From NCBI GenBank assembly GCA_016185505.1, contig JACPNL010000027.1, positions 1 through 37,572 on the forward strand: 37,572 nt of DNA, read 5' to 3'. This stretch comes from Candidatus Yanofskyibacteriota bacterium (GTDB lineage Bacteria; Patescibacteriota; Minisyncoccia; 2-02-FULL-40-12; GWA2-44-9). Below the pieces are notes generated by a model. It was not told where the DNA came from. It searched no databases and worked only from the letters and a program-made list of their open reading frames with translations. The translations under genes were made by a program, and so were the position numbers. Shown here piece by piece: positions 7,047-15,088 of the stretch (its first letter is position 1; every line of letters starts with the position of its first letter).

Positions 7047-7649
7047 ATGATCAAACTTATTATCGGCATCGGCAATCCAGACCTAGAGTATCAAAATACC
7101 CGCCACAACGTCGGATTTATGTTTTTGGATTACCTTGCTAAAAAATTGGAAGCTAATGATTTTGAATTTGATAAAAAATCAAACTCTTTGATAACAAAGG
7201 CAAAATTAGAAACAGCCCCGACGCCAAAGGGTCGGGGCTCCGACCGAAGCGTCGGAGTTATCCTGGCCAAACCTCAAACTTATGTTAATAAATCCGGCGA
7301 AGCCGTGAAAAAATTAGCTAAAACCTACAACCTAAAACCTAATGACCTAATCGTCGTCCACGACGATTTAGATATTCCGTTTGGCAATATCAAACTCTCT
7401 TTTGATAAAAATTCCGGCGGCCACAAGGGCGTAGAATCAATAATGCGAGCATTAAAAACAAAAAAGTTCTACCGCCTCCGCATCGGGCTTGCTAAACCGG
7501 CTCTAGCAAAAGCCCGACAAGGGTCAGAAAAGAAAAGAGACGAATTCGTTGTCAAATTAGTACTTTCAAAGTTTACTCCGGCAGAACAAGAAACTTTGAA
7601 AAAAATCTTTAAGGAAGGTCATGAGAAAATAATGTCGGTAATTAGGTAA
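7047..7649 (+). CDS. pth: Peptidyl-tRNA hydrolase
   Basis: The ATG at 7047 gives MIKLIIGIGNPDLEYQNTRH, the standard start of the family; the upstream extension of the frame has no Met and overlaps the terminator. Catalytic features are visible: Asn in GIGNP (about 10), His in NTRHNVG (about 20) and Asp in VVHDDLD (about 108). The enzyme frees tRNA from peptidyl-tRNA released by stalled ribosomes. A palindromic element (7215-7257) is inserted in frame before VILAKPQTYVN and adds [14 protein letters not shown] to the loop after residue 55, making the protein 200 residues. Confidence 0.95.
   Translation: MIKLIIGIGNPDLEYQNTRHNVGFMFLDYLAKKLEANDFEFDKKSNSLITKAKLETAPTPKGRGSDRSVGVILAKPQTYVNKSGEAVKKLAKTYNLKPNDLIVVHDDLDIPFGNIKLSFDKNSGGHKGVESIMRALKTKKFYRLRIGLAKPALAKARQGSEKKRDEFVVKLVLSKFTPAEQETLKKIFKEGHEKIMSVIR
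7215..7257 (+). repeat. In-frame palindromic element, family A (in pth)
   Basis: Two adjacent hairpins: CCCCGAC...GTCGGGG (7216-7237) and CTCCGAC...GTCGGAG (7238-7257). The sequence matches the copy in the trmH-like gene (33142-33183) at about 40 of 42 positions and is in the same reading frame, encoding [13 protein letters not shown] in both. Confidence 0.85.
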
Positions 7650-7696
7650 GTAATAGTAATTAGGCAATTAGTGGTAATTGAGTAATTGAAGAACCC

Positions 7697-7722
7697 AAAA
7701 ATCCGCCTCAAGGCGGATTTTT
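7697..7722. terminator. Bidirectional terminator between pth and channel-like gene
   Basis: AAAAATCCGCC-TCAA-GGCGGATTTTT is a perfect 11-bp stem with U-runs on both strands. It serves the convergent genes on either side. TAATTAGG/GTAATTAC-type repeats flank it at 7646-7690 and 7725-7767. Confidence 0.85.
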
Positions 7723-7764
7723 AGTGTAATTCCTTAATTACGTAATTACTTAATTACACAATTA

Positions 7765-8553
7765 CTAGTCCTCAATTCTTCGTCGCAACTTCCCGATCAT
7801 CTCATCAGCGTGCTTAACTCCGCCCAGACCAAAGGAAAGACCCAGGGCCAACGCGGCGGCGGCTACGAATCCAACAATCACTATTCTGACAATATCATCC
7901 GCCACTCCCAATTGAGCCAACACTATGAGCAAAGTGAACACGAATACTGACCACTTCGTCAAAGCGCCTAAGAAGTTGGCAGAAACCAATCCCGCCGCTT
8001 TAACCGACGCCCGCACTAATCCCTCTAAGAATTTGGCAACTAAAATACCGATCAACAGAATAACAGCCGCGACAATCACATTCGGAAGGTACAACACAAC
8101 AACTCCCAGAAACTCTGTCACCTGATCAAGGCGAAGAATATTGGCAGCCGCCATCAAAAAGACGATTATGAAGAACCATTTAACCAGCTCATAGAAAAAC
8201 TTCGGCGTATCTAGCCGAAAACCGCCTCTCTCCCATGCGTGCCTGAAACCGACTTTGGTTAAAGCGCTGTCAACGCGAAGCACTCTTACAATGTGCCACG
8301 CAACCTTACCCAAAAGCACGGCTATCAGCCAGCCGACAAGAAAGACGACTATGGCCGCGACAAAACGAGGCACAAACCCCGCCACGCCGGTCCATAGGGT
8401 CAACGCAACCTTACCCAAAAGCACGGCTATCAGCCAGCCGACAAGAAAGACGACTATGGCCGCGACAAAACGAGGCACAAACCCCGCCACGCCGGTCCAT
8501 AGGGTCAACAATGATTCTCGAACTATATCCGATGCTGCTACTACTTGAAACAT
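7765..8553 (-). CDS. Membrane protein with mechanosensitive-channel TM-helix repeats
   Basis: Start taken at ATG 8551-8553, preceded by GGGGGTG, rather than the ATG 24 bases upstream. The product is 262 residues with about six membrane segments. The repeated unit PRFVAAIVVFLVGWLIAVLLGK and later copies (PNVIVAAVILLIGILVAKFLE) match the conserved TM-helix repeat found in small mechanosensitive-channel relatives. The C-terminal ALALGLSFGLGGVKHADEMI resembles the channel pore helix region. No large cytoplasmic beta domain is present. Residues about 16-85 contain an exact 35-residue duplication caused by a 105-bp tandem repeat. Likely in the cytoplasmic membrane; gating role inferred. Confidence 0.82.
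   Translation of the reverse strand: MFQVVAASDIVRESLLTLWTGVAGFVPRFVAAIVVFLVGWLIAVLLGKVALTLWTGVAGFVPRFVAAIVVFLVGWLIAVLLGKVAWHIVRVLRVDSALTKVGFRHAWERGGFRLDTPKFFYELVKWFFIIVFLMAAANILRLDQVTEFLGVVVLYLPNVIVAAVILLIGILVAKFLEGLVRASVKAAGLVSANFLGALTKWSVFVFTLLIVLAQLGVADDIVRIVIVGFVAAAALALGLSFGLGGVKHADEMIGKLRRRIED
8300..8509. repeat. Perfect 105-bp tandem duplication
   Basis: 8300-8404 and 8405-8509 are identical base for base. The unit is a multiple of three, so the channel-like protein gains exactly one extra copy of the 35 residues beginning LTLWTGVAGF. Absence of any divergence means the event is recent or is an assembly artefact. Confidence 0.95.
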
Positions 8554-8579
8554 TAGTATGTATGCACCCCCAATCATAC

Positions 8580-8665
8580 CGCTGAATTTACGCTGATTAC
8601 TACGCTGATTGTTCGCTGAATTTTTCAGCGTTATTTCGGCGTTAATATCAGCGACCTTATCAGTG
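8580..8665. repeat. Low-complexity repeats, ACGCTGATT theme
   Basis: Units GCTGAATTTACGCTGATTAC, TACGCTGATTG and TTCGCTGAATTT are followed by partly complementary TTCAGCG, CGGCGTTAATATCAGCG. They lie upstream of the channel-like gene. The remainder of the gap to 8742 shows no gene. Confidence 0.45.
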
Positions 8666-8742
8666 GTTTTTTACAAAAATCTACCCATAAATTTTAGCAT
8701 TTTGAATAAATTCTCCCTATAGAGCGATGTGGATAACAAAAA

Positions 8743-8759
8743 GGTGTCTTACAGACACC
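8743..8759 (-). terminator. Terminator after zinc-finger gene
   Basis: GGTGTCT-TAC-AGACACC stem, followed on the minus strand by TTTTTG. It sits just beyond the stop at 8762. Confidence 0.75.
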
Positions 8760-8761
8760 CT

Positions 8762-9031
8762 CTAACAACTCGTCGGCTGAAATTTGCATATGCACGCCGA
8801 AAGAGAAAAACCGCAGGACCAACAAGTGTCGAGCGGCGCCGGCCTGTGTAGCCAACACCAGTGGCAATACCACTTATTTTCTTTTGAATCAAACTGCCAA
8901 CCTTGTTTCATCGCCGCTTGCTTGGTTTCCGAATTTGAACCGTCGTCAACAACCGGATCATGCTTAAATTCTGACCAACAGCCGTCACCATCGCAAATTA
9001 TCCTGTCCACATTCCCTATTACTAGTCCCAT
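8762..9031 (-). CDS. Cys-rich small protein, function unknown
   Basis: Protein of 89 residues with several Cys pairs: C-x4-C near residues 13-18, CHWC near 56-59, CWSC near 70-73 and CIC near the C-terminus, pointing to one or two zinc sites. AGGTGAT lies upstream of the ATG and a terminator directly follows. The conserved look of WYCHWCW suggests a ribbon fold. I do not recognise the family. Confidence 0.65.
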   Translation of the reverse strand: MGLVIGNVDRIICDGDGCWSEFKHDPVVDDGSNSETKQAAMKQGWQFDSKENKWYCHWCWLHRPAPLDTCWSCGFSLSACICKFQPTSC

Positions 9032-9107
9032 TTTTAATCACCTCACACAGAGTCAAGATTCTGGGTAATAATATATACACGGCTTGTAAAAATGTCAACT
9101 CTCCCCT

Positions 9108-9133
9108 GAATACGTAAACCGGTTTACGTATTC
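9108..9133. promoter_or_regulatory. Perfect 26-bp palindrome
   Basis: GAATACGTAAACC and GGTTTACGTATTC are exact complements with no loop. Such loop-free palindromes usually mark binding sites of dimeric proteins. It lies between the winged-helix gene's 3' hairpin and the promoter side of the Cys-rich gene, so it could be an operator for the latter. Confidence 0.45.
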
Positions 9134-9134
9134 A

Positions 9135-9171
9135 TAACATCCTTACAAACTCCAGTTTGTAAGGATGTTAT
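9135..9171 (-). terminator. Hairpin at 3' end of winged-helix gene
   Basis: TAACATCCTTACAAACT and AGTTTGTAAGGATGTTA pair perfectly over 17 bases with a 2-base loop. The stem includes the stop codon. A U-run is weak, so it may act more as an mRNA 3' end stabiliser. Confidence 0.5.
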
Positions 9172-9506
9172 TTTAACCGATAACGGACGCCCTGGCCGAT
9201 GTCGCCCACTTGTTCAACTTTGCCCTCTCGTTCCAACTCATCTAAATAATTAACAACTGTTTTAGGTGAGACTCCCAACGCTTCCCGTATATCCGAGTTG
9301 CTTAATTCATCCTTTTCCCGTAAAAGCGCCGGTATCTTCTCTTTGTTCTCCTCTTTCTTGGCTGACTGGCCCAAAACGACTTCGCAAATTCCGGCTAGTT
9401 TATCCTGAGCTGGTCGAAGGATTTTCTGGCGAGCCGAACGCGAAAAAATTAAAACCAAACCGACACCGACGATAAAACCAATAACTATGTAAATGACGTC
9501 TATCAT
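9168..9506 (-). CDS. Membrane-anchored winged-helix DNA-binding protein
   Basis: Protein of 112 residues. Residues 2-22 form a membrane segment (VIYIVIGFIVGVGLVLIF). Residues 57-112 form a winged helix (LREKDELSNSDIREALGVSP, KTVVNYLDELEREGKVEQVG, RYRLK). An ILRPAQDK stretch near residues 29-36 is encoded by a palindrome (9402-9422) in the linker. The combination suggests a regulator tethered to the membrane. Next to the toxin-antitoxin pair on the same strand, but no functional link is shown. Confidence 0.75.
   Translation of the reverse strand: MIDVIYIVIGFIVGVGLVLIFSRSARQKILRPAQDKLAGICEVVLGQSAKKEENKEKIPALLREKDELSNSDIREALGVSPKTVVNYLDELEREGKVEQVGDIGQGVRYRLK
9402..9422. repeat. In-frame palindromic element, family C (winged-helix gene)
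   Basis: ATCCTGAGCTGGTCGAAGGAT has ATCCT/AGGAT arms and a TGAGC..GTCGAA core. The core recurs at 32479-32499 (rnhB) and, less perfectly, at 33098-33116 (trmH-like). Confidence 0.7.
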
Positions 9507-9530
9507 TAAGTATTGGAAAATGGTTGTATG

Positions 9531-9791
9531 TTATCTATAAACGTCTTTTCTGTGTCCGATCCTTATAATATAGACTGTCCTGTTTTTATTATAAACATCG
9601 TAGAGTATTCTGTAGTCGCCAACTCTAATTCTGCATTGAGGAAGTTTTATGTCTTGTAGAATTTTTACTCCGTAAGGATAGGAGTTTTTGGCCAAACCTA
9701 AAAGCGCCTTGTCTACTTTTGATAGGACTTGGCGCTCTAATTTTTTAATATCTCTCGCCGCTTTTGGGCTTAATAATATCCTGAAACTCAT
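9531..9791 (-). CDS. RelE/ParE-family toxin
   Basis: Protein of 86 residues with the family layout: an N-terminal F-R-I-L-L-S-P-K-A-x-R-D-I-K-K-L strand-helix, G-V-K-I-L in the middle, then RIRVGDYRILYDVYNKNRTVYIIRIGHRKDVY with the conserved R-x-G-x-Y-R-I and GHRxxVY. RelE members cut mRNA on the ribosome; ParE members poison gyrase. Sequence alone does not decide between them, though the GHRxDVY end favours RelE. It starts two bases after the antitoxin stop. Confidence 0.9.
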   Translation of the reverse strand: MSFRILLSPKAARDIKKLERQVLSKVDKALLGLAKNSYPYGVKILQDIKLPQCRIRVGDYRILYDVYNKNRTVYIIRIGHRKDVYR

Positions 9792-9792
9792 T

Positions 9793-9996
9793 TTAATTTG
9801 ATGACTTATACTCTATCGCTCTCCCTTTTTTGTAATCGCTGCGCGCTTTTTTTACATCCTTAATAAGTGTCGGAGAAGACAGTTCTTCCATAATATCTTC
9901 TATCTGATGCCATTCTTCCAAAGACATAATAACCAGCGGTAGTTGGTTCTTCTTCATGCGGGTCTCAATGTTTTTTATTAATGCTTGGGTAGTCAT
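9793..9996 (-). CDS. Antitoxin of the RelE/ParE pair
   Basis: Protein of 67 residues immediately upstream of the toxin. It has the Phd/YefM-like stretch LPLVIMSLEEWHQIEDIMEEL (described by its V-I-M-S-L-E-E-W core), which in that family joins the DNA-binding part to the helix that wraps the toxin. The usual N-terminal dimerisation domain is shortened. The charged C-terminus (KKARSDYKKGRAIEY) would neutralise the toxin. It probably represses its own operon. Confidence 0.8.
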   Translation of the reverse strand: MTTQALIKNIETRMKKNQLPLVIMSLEEWHQIEDIMEELSSPTLIKDVKKARSDYKKGRAIEYKSSN

Positions 9997-10010
9997 AGTG
10001 AGCCACTTAA

Positions 10011-11993
10011 TTATACCAAAAACCTCGCAATCAGCAAAGCTACAATGTTCGCAACTTTTATCATAGGATTTATCGCCGGACCGGCAGTATCTTTGTACGG
10101 GTCGCCCACCGTATCGCCGGTAACCGCGGCTTTGTGGGCCTCGGAACCCTTGCCGCCGTATTGGCCTTCTTCAATGTATTTCTTGGCGTTGTCCCAAGCC
10201 GCTCCGCCCGAGGTCATAGAAATTGCAACAAACAAACCGGTAACTATCACGCCAACGAGAAGCCCCCCCAAAGCTTCCGGTCCAAGGATAAATCCGACCG
10301 CGACAGGAAAAGCGACAGGAATTATTGCCGGTACTATCATTTCTCTCAAAGCCGCTCGGGCAACAATGTCAACTGCTTTGCCATAATCCGGTTTTTCGGT
10401 TCTCTGCATAATGCCTGGCATCTCTCGAAATTGTCTCCTGACCTCGTCAACTATCGCTCCCCCCGCGCGCCCCACCGCTTGCATCGCCAATGAACCGAAA
10501 AGATATGGCATCATTCCGCCGATGAGCAACCCCAGCAGAACTCTGACGTCTGAAAGCACAAATAATACATTATATCCTAAGTCATACAGTTCTTGATTGT
10601 AAGCGGCGAAAAGCACAAGCGCCGCAAGGCCGGCGGAAGCAATGGCATAACCCTTTGTTACGGCTTTTGTCGTGTTGCCAACCGCGTCAAGCGGATCAGT
10701 AACGTCTCTGACCGAATCGGGCAGTCCGGCCATTTCCGCTATGCCGCCGGCATTGTCGGTAATAGGGCCGAACGCGTCTATCGCAACAATAATTCCCGTT
10801 AAAGAAAGCATGCTCATCGTCGCAAGGGCTACTCCGTAAATCCCCCCGAAAATATATGAAAATAATATTCCTCCGCCAATTATAAGTACCGGCCAAGCGG
10901 TTGATTGCATTGATACGGCAAGACCGGTGATTATATTCGTCCCGTGTCCCGTAGTTGATGCTTTGGCAATTGATTTCACGGGACTGAATCTCTTTGAAGT
11001 ATAATAATCAGTCGCCAAAACCATCAGCGCCGTTACGGCGATACCAACAATCAAAGCGCCAAACACATTCAAATTCCCTAAATCAATAATTTGGGACTTT
11101 TCAGCAACCCAATAGAACATCGCGAGCAATATGACAGCGGTTGCCGAAAGTCCTTTGTATAAAGCATTCATTATTTTATCTCCGCTTAATTTTACGAATA
11201 ACGAACCCAGGATTGAGGCAACAACCGCAAAAGAACCAACCAACAGAGGAAACTCAACTATATTTTTAAGTCCGCCGAACATCAGCTCGCCTAAAAGCAT
11301 CACCGATAGAGCTGATACAACATATGTCTCAAATAAATCAGCAGCCATACCGGCATCGTCGCCGACGTTATCCCCCACATTGTCAGCTATCACCGCGGGG
11401 TTGCGAGGGTCGTCTTCCGGAATTCCTACTTCCACTTTACCGACAAGGTCAGCGCCGACGTCGGCGCCTTTGGTAAATATGCCTCCGCCCAAACGCGCGA
11501 ACACAGAAATAAGAGAGGCGCCAAATCCGAGACCGATAAGCGCTTTCACGTCACCCGCCCACCAATAAAAAAGCGTGAGAGACATCAACGCCAGACCAAC
11601 GACAAAAAATCCTGTCACTGCTCCTCCCTTGAAAGCCAAACCGAAAGCGCGAGATAAACCATGCTTTGCCTCCTCGGCCACTCGAACATTGGCCCTTACG
11701 GCAACCATCATACCGATATAACCGGCAAAGGCCGAAGCGATAGCTCCGACAACGAATCCCGTTGCCAACATAGAGCCTAACCAATACCAAAGCACAAAGA
11801 CAGCCGTAAGCCCAACCCAAAATACGGTCTTATTCTGCCGGGCAAGATACGCAGACGCGCCCTCTTGTATCGCTTTTTGAATCTCTCGCATTTTCTCATC
11901 CCCGGTTGGCTTTTTGAGAACCTGCCAAGTTAAAAACGCGCCATATCCCAGCGACGCCATCGACGCCAATAATGAAAATAATAGTATAGACAT
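10011..11993 (-). CDS. hppA: Membrane-bound proton-translocating pyrophosphatase
   Basis: Protein of 660 residues with about 16 membrane segments. Substrate-site motifs are present: [33 protein letters not shown] (key Asp residues), and the late [18 protein letters not shown]. The segment [10 protein letters not shown] has Lys and Thr at the positions that, in the family, mark the K+-independent H+-pumping subclass (K+-dependent forms have Ala at the first). It couples PPi hydrolysis to proton export and so saves energy from biosynthesis, which suits a small fermentative cell. Monocistronic, with weak Shine-Dalgarno. Confidence 0.96.
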   Translation of the reverse strand: MSILLFSLLASMASLGYGAFLTWQVLKKPTGDEKMREIQKAIQEGASAYLARQNKTVFWVGLTAVFVLWYWLGSMLATGFVVGAIASAFAGYIGMMVAVRANVRVAEEAKHGLSRAFGLAFKGGAVTGFFVVGLALMSLTLFYWWAGDVKALIGLGFGASLISVFARLGGGIFTKGADVGADLVGKVEVGIPEDDPRNPAVIADNVGDNVGDDAGMAADLFETYVVSALSVMLLGELMFGGLKNIVEFPLLVGSFAVVASILGSLFVKLSGDKIMNALYKGLSATAVILLAMFYWVAEKSQIIDLGNLNVFGALIVGIAVTALMVLATDYYTSKRFSPVKSIAKASTTGHGTNIITGLAVSMQSTAWPVLIIGGGILFSYIFGGIYGVALATMSMLSLTGIIVAIDAFGPITDNAGGIAEMAGLPDSVRDVTDPLDAVGNTTKAVTKGYAIASAGLAALVLFAAYNQELYDLGYNVLFVLSDVRVLLGLLIGGMMPYLFGSLAMQAVGRAGGAIVDEVRRQFREMPGIMQRTEKPDYGKAVDIVARAALREMIVPAIIPVAFPVAVGFILGPEALGGLLVGVIVTGLFVAISMTSGGAAWDNAKKYIEEGQYGGKGSEAHKAAVTGDTVGDPYKDTAGPAINPMIKVANIVALLIARFLV

Positions 11994-12041
11994 GGAAAGT
12001 ATGATACTAAAATTCTATTTAAACTTCAACCCAATCAAAAA

Positions 12042-12058
12042 ACCACGCCTCGCGTGGT
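12042..12058 (-). terminator. Terminator after GDPD gene
   Basis: ACCACGC-CTC-GCGTGGT stem, followed on the minus strand by TTTTTTGATT. Confidence 0.8.
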
Positions 12059-12069
12059 CAGATAAAAAA

Positions 12070-12780
12070 TTATAGTAATTCGGGAAAATCGGAACAAGCG
12101 CCGTCAACACCCATTTCATGAAGTTCCCTTATTCGTCTGGGATCATTGGCCGTCCAGACATTAACCAGCAGTCCTCTGTCATGAGCAATTTTTATGGCTT
12201 CCGGATAAACAGCTGTGTGCTCCGGATGAATGGCAAAGGCCTGCCGCCTAAGCGCTTCCTCTAAAAATACCGGCCAACCCATCTGATTGATCTTGGACTC
12301 TCGGGCCAAAAGCGCAATCGGCGCTTCTCCGCGAAATGTTTTCAATTGATCCCACGAAGAATCCTCGTCCGGATCATTATCGTCAGAATCAAATGCCGAA
12401 ATCAGCACTTGATCCCGCAAACAATAAAATTGGATCATCTTAAGAACATCTTCGGCGATACCGTCTTCCTTGATATGAATATTCAAAAAAGCTCTCGCGG
12501 CAAAATCCGTTAAGACATCCTCCAATAAAGGTATCTTCTCGCCAAAACCAGCATCCAGTTCGGAAAGCTGTCTATAAGTCAGGTCGCAGACATTGCCGGA
12601 GCCGTTGGTCGTCCTTTTAACGGAGAGATTGTGGATAACAACCAGTTTGCCGTCTTTCGTTCTTCGAACGTCAAATTCCAAGGCGTTGGCGCCTTTCCAA
12701 ATGGCCTTTTCAAAAGAAAGTATGGTATTTTCACCGTATCTCGGATTCCCCGGCGCGCCTCGGTGACCGATCTTGAGCAT
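12070..12780 (-). CDS. Glycerophosphodiester phosphodiesterase
   Basis: Protein of 236 residues with the GDPD barrel signatures: IGHRGAPGNPRYGENTILSF (catalytic His-Arg and metal Glu), A-L-E-F-D-V-R-R-T-K-D-G with the metal-binding E-x-D, and V-V-I-H-N for the second His. It ends with VNVWTANDPRRIRELHEMGVDGACSDFPELL-type features (key: W-T-N, G-V-D-G, D-x-P). No signal peptide, so it is cytoplasmic. It would release glycerol 3-phosphate from glycerophosphodiesters, perhaps from scavenged host lipids. Confidence 0.93.
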   Translation of the reverse strand: MLKIGHRGAPGNPRYGENTILSFEKAIWKGANALEFDVRRTKDGKLVVIHNLSVKRTTNGSGNVCDLTYRQLSELDAGFGEKIPLLEDVLTDFAARAFLNIHIKEDGIAEDVLKMIQFYCLRDQVLISAFDSDDNDPDEDSSWDQLKTFRGEAPIALLARESKINQMGWPVFLEEALRRQAFAIHPEHTAVYPEAIKIAHDRGLLVNVWTANDPRRIRELHEMGVDGACSDFPELL

Positions 12781-12825
12781 TTTTACCCCAACTTTTAAAA
12801 TTTGCTATTTTCTAGAATAATGTAT

Positions 12826-13941
12826 TTAATAATTAATGTCAACTTTGGGGACTTCAATTTCCTCTCTCTCCTCCATCTCCCCTATCTTTATCACCTTCCC
12901 CACTCTGTCCGTCATCAAGCTCAACCGTTTCTCCGAGTCCTCGTAAGCCGACTGGGCGTTTGAGAGGTGGCTGCCCAGTTTGCGAAAATTATCCGCCAAT
13001 TTGGCGCTGTCGGCTACTATGCCTTCTAGTTTTTTGATTATTGACTGAGTTTTCTGGTTTATATGAACATCTCGATACCAGTGCTGGATGGCGGAAACGG
13101 ACAAGGCGAAAGTGTTCGGCGACACTAGGATGACTTTTTTCTTCCTGGCGTAATCGGCAACATCCACGTCTTTCATATTATTAATCATCTCATAATAAAC
13201 CGTCTCCGCCGGCACGAACATAAGCGCGAAGTCGGTCGTGCCTTCGGCGGGAAGAATGTATTTGGAACTTATCTCGTCAATTTTTTTCTTCACATCAGAG
13301 TAGAAAAGTTTTCGGAAGCCGTCCTTATGTATTTCGTTATCCGCATTAACCAGTTTCTGAAAGTTGTCCCAGTTGAACTTGGAATCAATCGGAAGCAAAA
13401 TATCGTTCGGCAGACGCAAAGCCGCGTCCACCGCCTCGCCGGAACTGAAATAATGCTGGATTAAATACCTGTCTTTGGGAAAGTATTGAGCCAGAGACGC
13501 CTCTAATGACATTTCTCCCCACTGACCGCGTAGTTTAGGGTTCCTGAATAAGTCCTGAAAAGAAACCACGCTTTTCACCGAATCGTGCATCCCCTTTAGC
13601 CCCTCATGGAGCTGGGTCATCCCTTGAGTAAAGTTCTGAACTTGCTGATTAACCGTGAACGTCGCCCGCTCGGAGGCCTGACGCGATCTTTCCATCTGCT
13701 CGCTCACCGCCTGCGACAAAGAGTCCAACCGTTGATGCAGTACGACATAATTTTCGTCCGGCTCTTTCTTCCTTCTTGATTTAACGGACAAATACAAATT
13801 TATCCCCAGCATCACAAAAATAGATACGGAAACAGCAATAATTAGTATTGTAATAGGATTAGCCACAGTAAATATAATATAACCACTTGAAAATTTATTT
13901 GCAATAATAAAACCTCCCAAAAAGGAGGTCATGGTATCCAC
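12826..13941 (-). CDS. rmuC: DNA recombination protein RmuC
   Basis: Protein of 371 residues (from the ATG at 13941) with one N-terminal membrane segment (about 29-52) and a coiled coil (about 60-115). The RmuC core follows: NPKLRGQWGEMSLE, then LPNDILLPIDSKFNWDNFQKL, TDFALMFVPAETVYYEM and VILVSPNTFALSVSA. The family resembles nucleases and limits recombination at inverted repeats in E. coli, which is of note given the palindromes here. The start is uncertain: ATG at 13941 or 13932 overlaps sppA, and a GTG at 13866 lies just before the membrane segment. Confidence 0.9.
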   Translation of the reverse strand: MDTMTSFLGGFIIANKFSSGYIIFTVANPITILIIAVSVSIFVMLGINLYLSVKSRRKKEPDENYVVLHQRLDSLSQAVSEQMERSRQASERATFTVNQQVQNFTQGMTQLHEGLKGMHDSVKSVVSFQDLFRNPKLRGQWGEMSLEASLAQYFPKDRYLIQHYFSSGEAVDAALRLPNDILLPIDSKFNWDNFQKLVNADNEIHKDGFRKLFYSDVKKKIDEISSKYILPAEGTTDFALMFVPAETVYYEMINNMKDVDVADYARKKKVILVSPNTFALSVSAIQHWYRDVHINQKTQSIIKKLEGIVADSAKLADNFRKLGSHLSNAQSAYEDSEKRLSLMTDRVGKVIKIGEMEEREEIEVPKVDINY

Positions 13942-14972
13942 ATATAAAGAAGTTCGGAAGAAAATATATCAGGGTTCTTTACGGCATTACTTAAATTGCC
14001 GATCAAGCCGATAAGCGGTGAACGAGTTCCCAAAATATCCCAAACGGTTATTTCTTCTTGATACTGTATCACCACGGGCATATTAACGCCGGTTAATTCC
14101 ATTGCGACCTCAACGGCTCTGTCCATATATCCTATCTCATCTACTAAACCAAGCGTCTTGGCATCTTCAGGATGCCATACCGCGCCGGTAGATGCCAAAT
14201 CAATCTGCGAGTCGCTTAATCCTCTTCCTTTCTGAACAATCGATCTGAATCTGTCATAACTATGGTCAACAACCCGCTGAAGAACCATTCTTTCACTACC
14301 GGACATTTTTTTGAACGGCGAACCGATGTCCTTCATCTCGCTTGATTTTATCACCTCTTCAGAAACCCCTATCTTTTGGCCTAACTGCTCCGCGTTGATT
14401 AACCTCCAGATAACACCGATACTCCCCGTGGTTCCGGTCGGCGAAGACACGATCCGGTCTGATTGGGCTGTTATATAATAAGCGCCTGATGCGGACAAAC
14501 TATCAACAAAAGACACAATTTTAATGCCCCTTGTCTTGATCTTTCTTACCTCTTCGTAAAGATGATCGCTTGCGGTTGCTCCCCCGCCCGGGCTGTCTAT
14601 CAAAAATATGATCGCCTTCAAGTTTGGAGTAATTCTGGCGGCGATATAAAGCTGGTCCCATATCCGCTGCGCGCTGTCGCTAAGGATAGCGCCGCTGATA
14701 GGAACAACCACAAATGTGCCTTCTTTTATTTCGTCGGTCAAAAGAATGTCCTTGGCTATCTTTTTATTGAAAGATCCCGCGTCGGGCAATATTTCATAAA
14801 TGAAAAATTTTTCCACATAGTTTTTATAAACCTTATTCTCCCCGGATGAAATATTCAAAGCATTGCTAAAAAACCAAACATACGCGAACAGCATAAGAAT
14901 GCTTATGGCAAAATAAGCGATAGGTCCCCCTATTAAACTTCTTATCAACGTCCTTCTGAACCACGTCGTCAT
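13929..14972 (-). CDS. sppA: Signal peptide peptidase SppA-type S49 protease
   Basis: Protein of 347 residues with an N-terminal membrane anchor (about 15-38). The S49 core shows IDSPGGGATASDHLYEEV (oxyanion), the nucleophile Ser in SLSASGAYYITAQSD, TGSIGVIW and the general-base Lys in EMKDIGSPFKKMS. It degrades cleaved signal peptides or membrane stress products. Its last codons overlap the rmuC start (TGGATACCATGA), so the two are probably co-transcribed. Confidence 0.93.
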   Translation of the reverse strand: MTTWFRRTLIRSLIGGPIAYFAISILMLFAYVWFFSNALNISSGENKVYKNYVEKFFIYEILPDAGSFNKKIAKDILLTDEIKEGTFVVVPISGAILSDSAQRIWDQLYIAARITPNLKAIIFLIDSPGGGATASDHLYEEVRKIKTRGIKIVSFVDSLSASGAYYITAQSDRIVSSPTGTTGSIGVIWRLINAEQLGQKIGVSEEVIKSSEMKDIGSPFKKMSGSERMVLQRVVDHSYDRFRSIVQKGRGLSDSQIDLASTGAVWHPEDAKTLGLVDEIGYMDRAVEVAMELTGVNMPVVIQYQEEITVWDILGTRSPLIGLIGNLSNAVKNPDIFSSELLYMWIP

Positions 14973-15088
14973 TATTATAACTCCTTGTCAACGTACAGAA
15001 ATTAAGAATAAGCAATTATAACAACCTTGATAAAAAAGACAATAACCAGTATTCTCTACCCAACCCTTTGACAACCGAGGAACAGATA

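Noticed and set aside
8255-8548. Plus-strand open frame with an internal repeat
   Set aside because: Antisense shadow of the channel-like gene; the repeat is simply the 105-bp duplication.
11551-11820. Minus-strand frames inside hppA
   Set aside because: Off-frame shadows of a well-supported gene without protein-family features.
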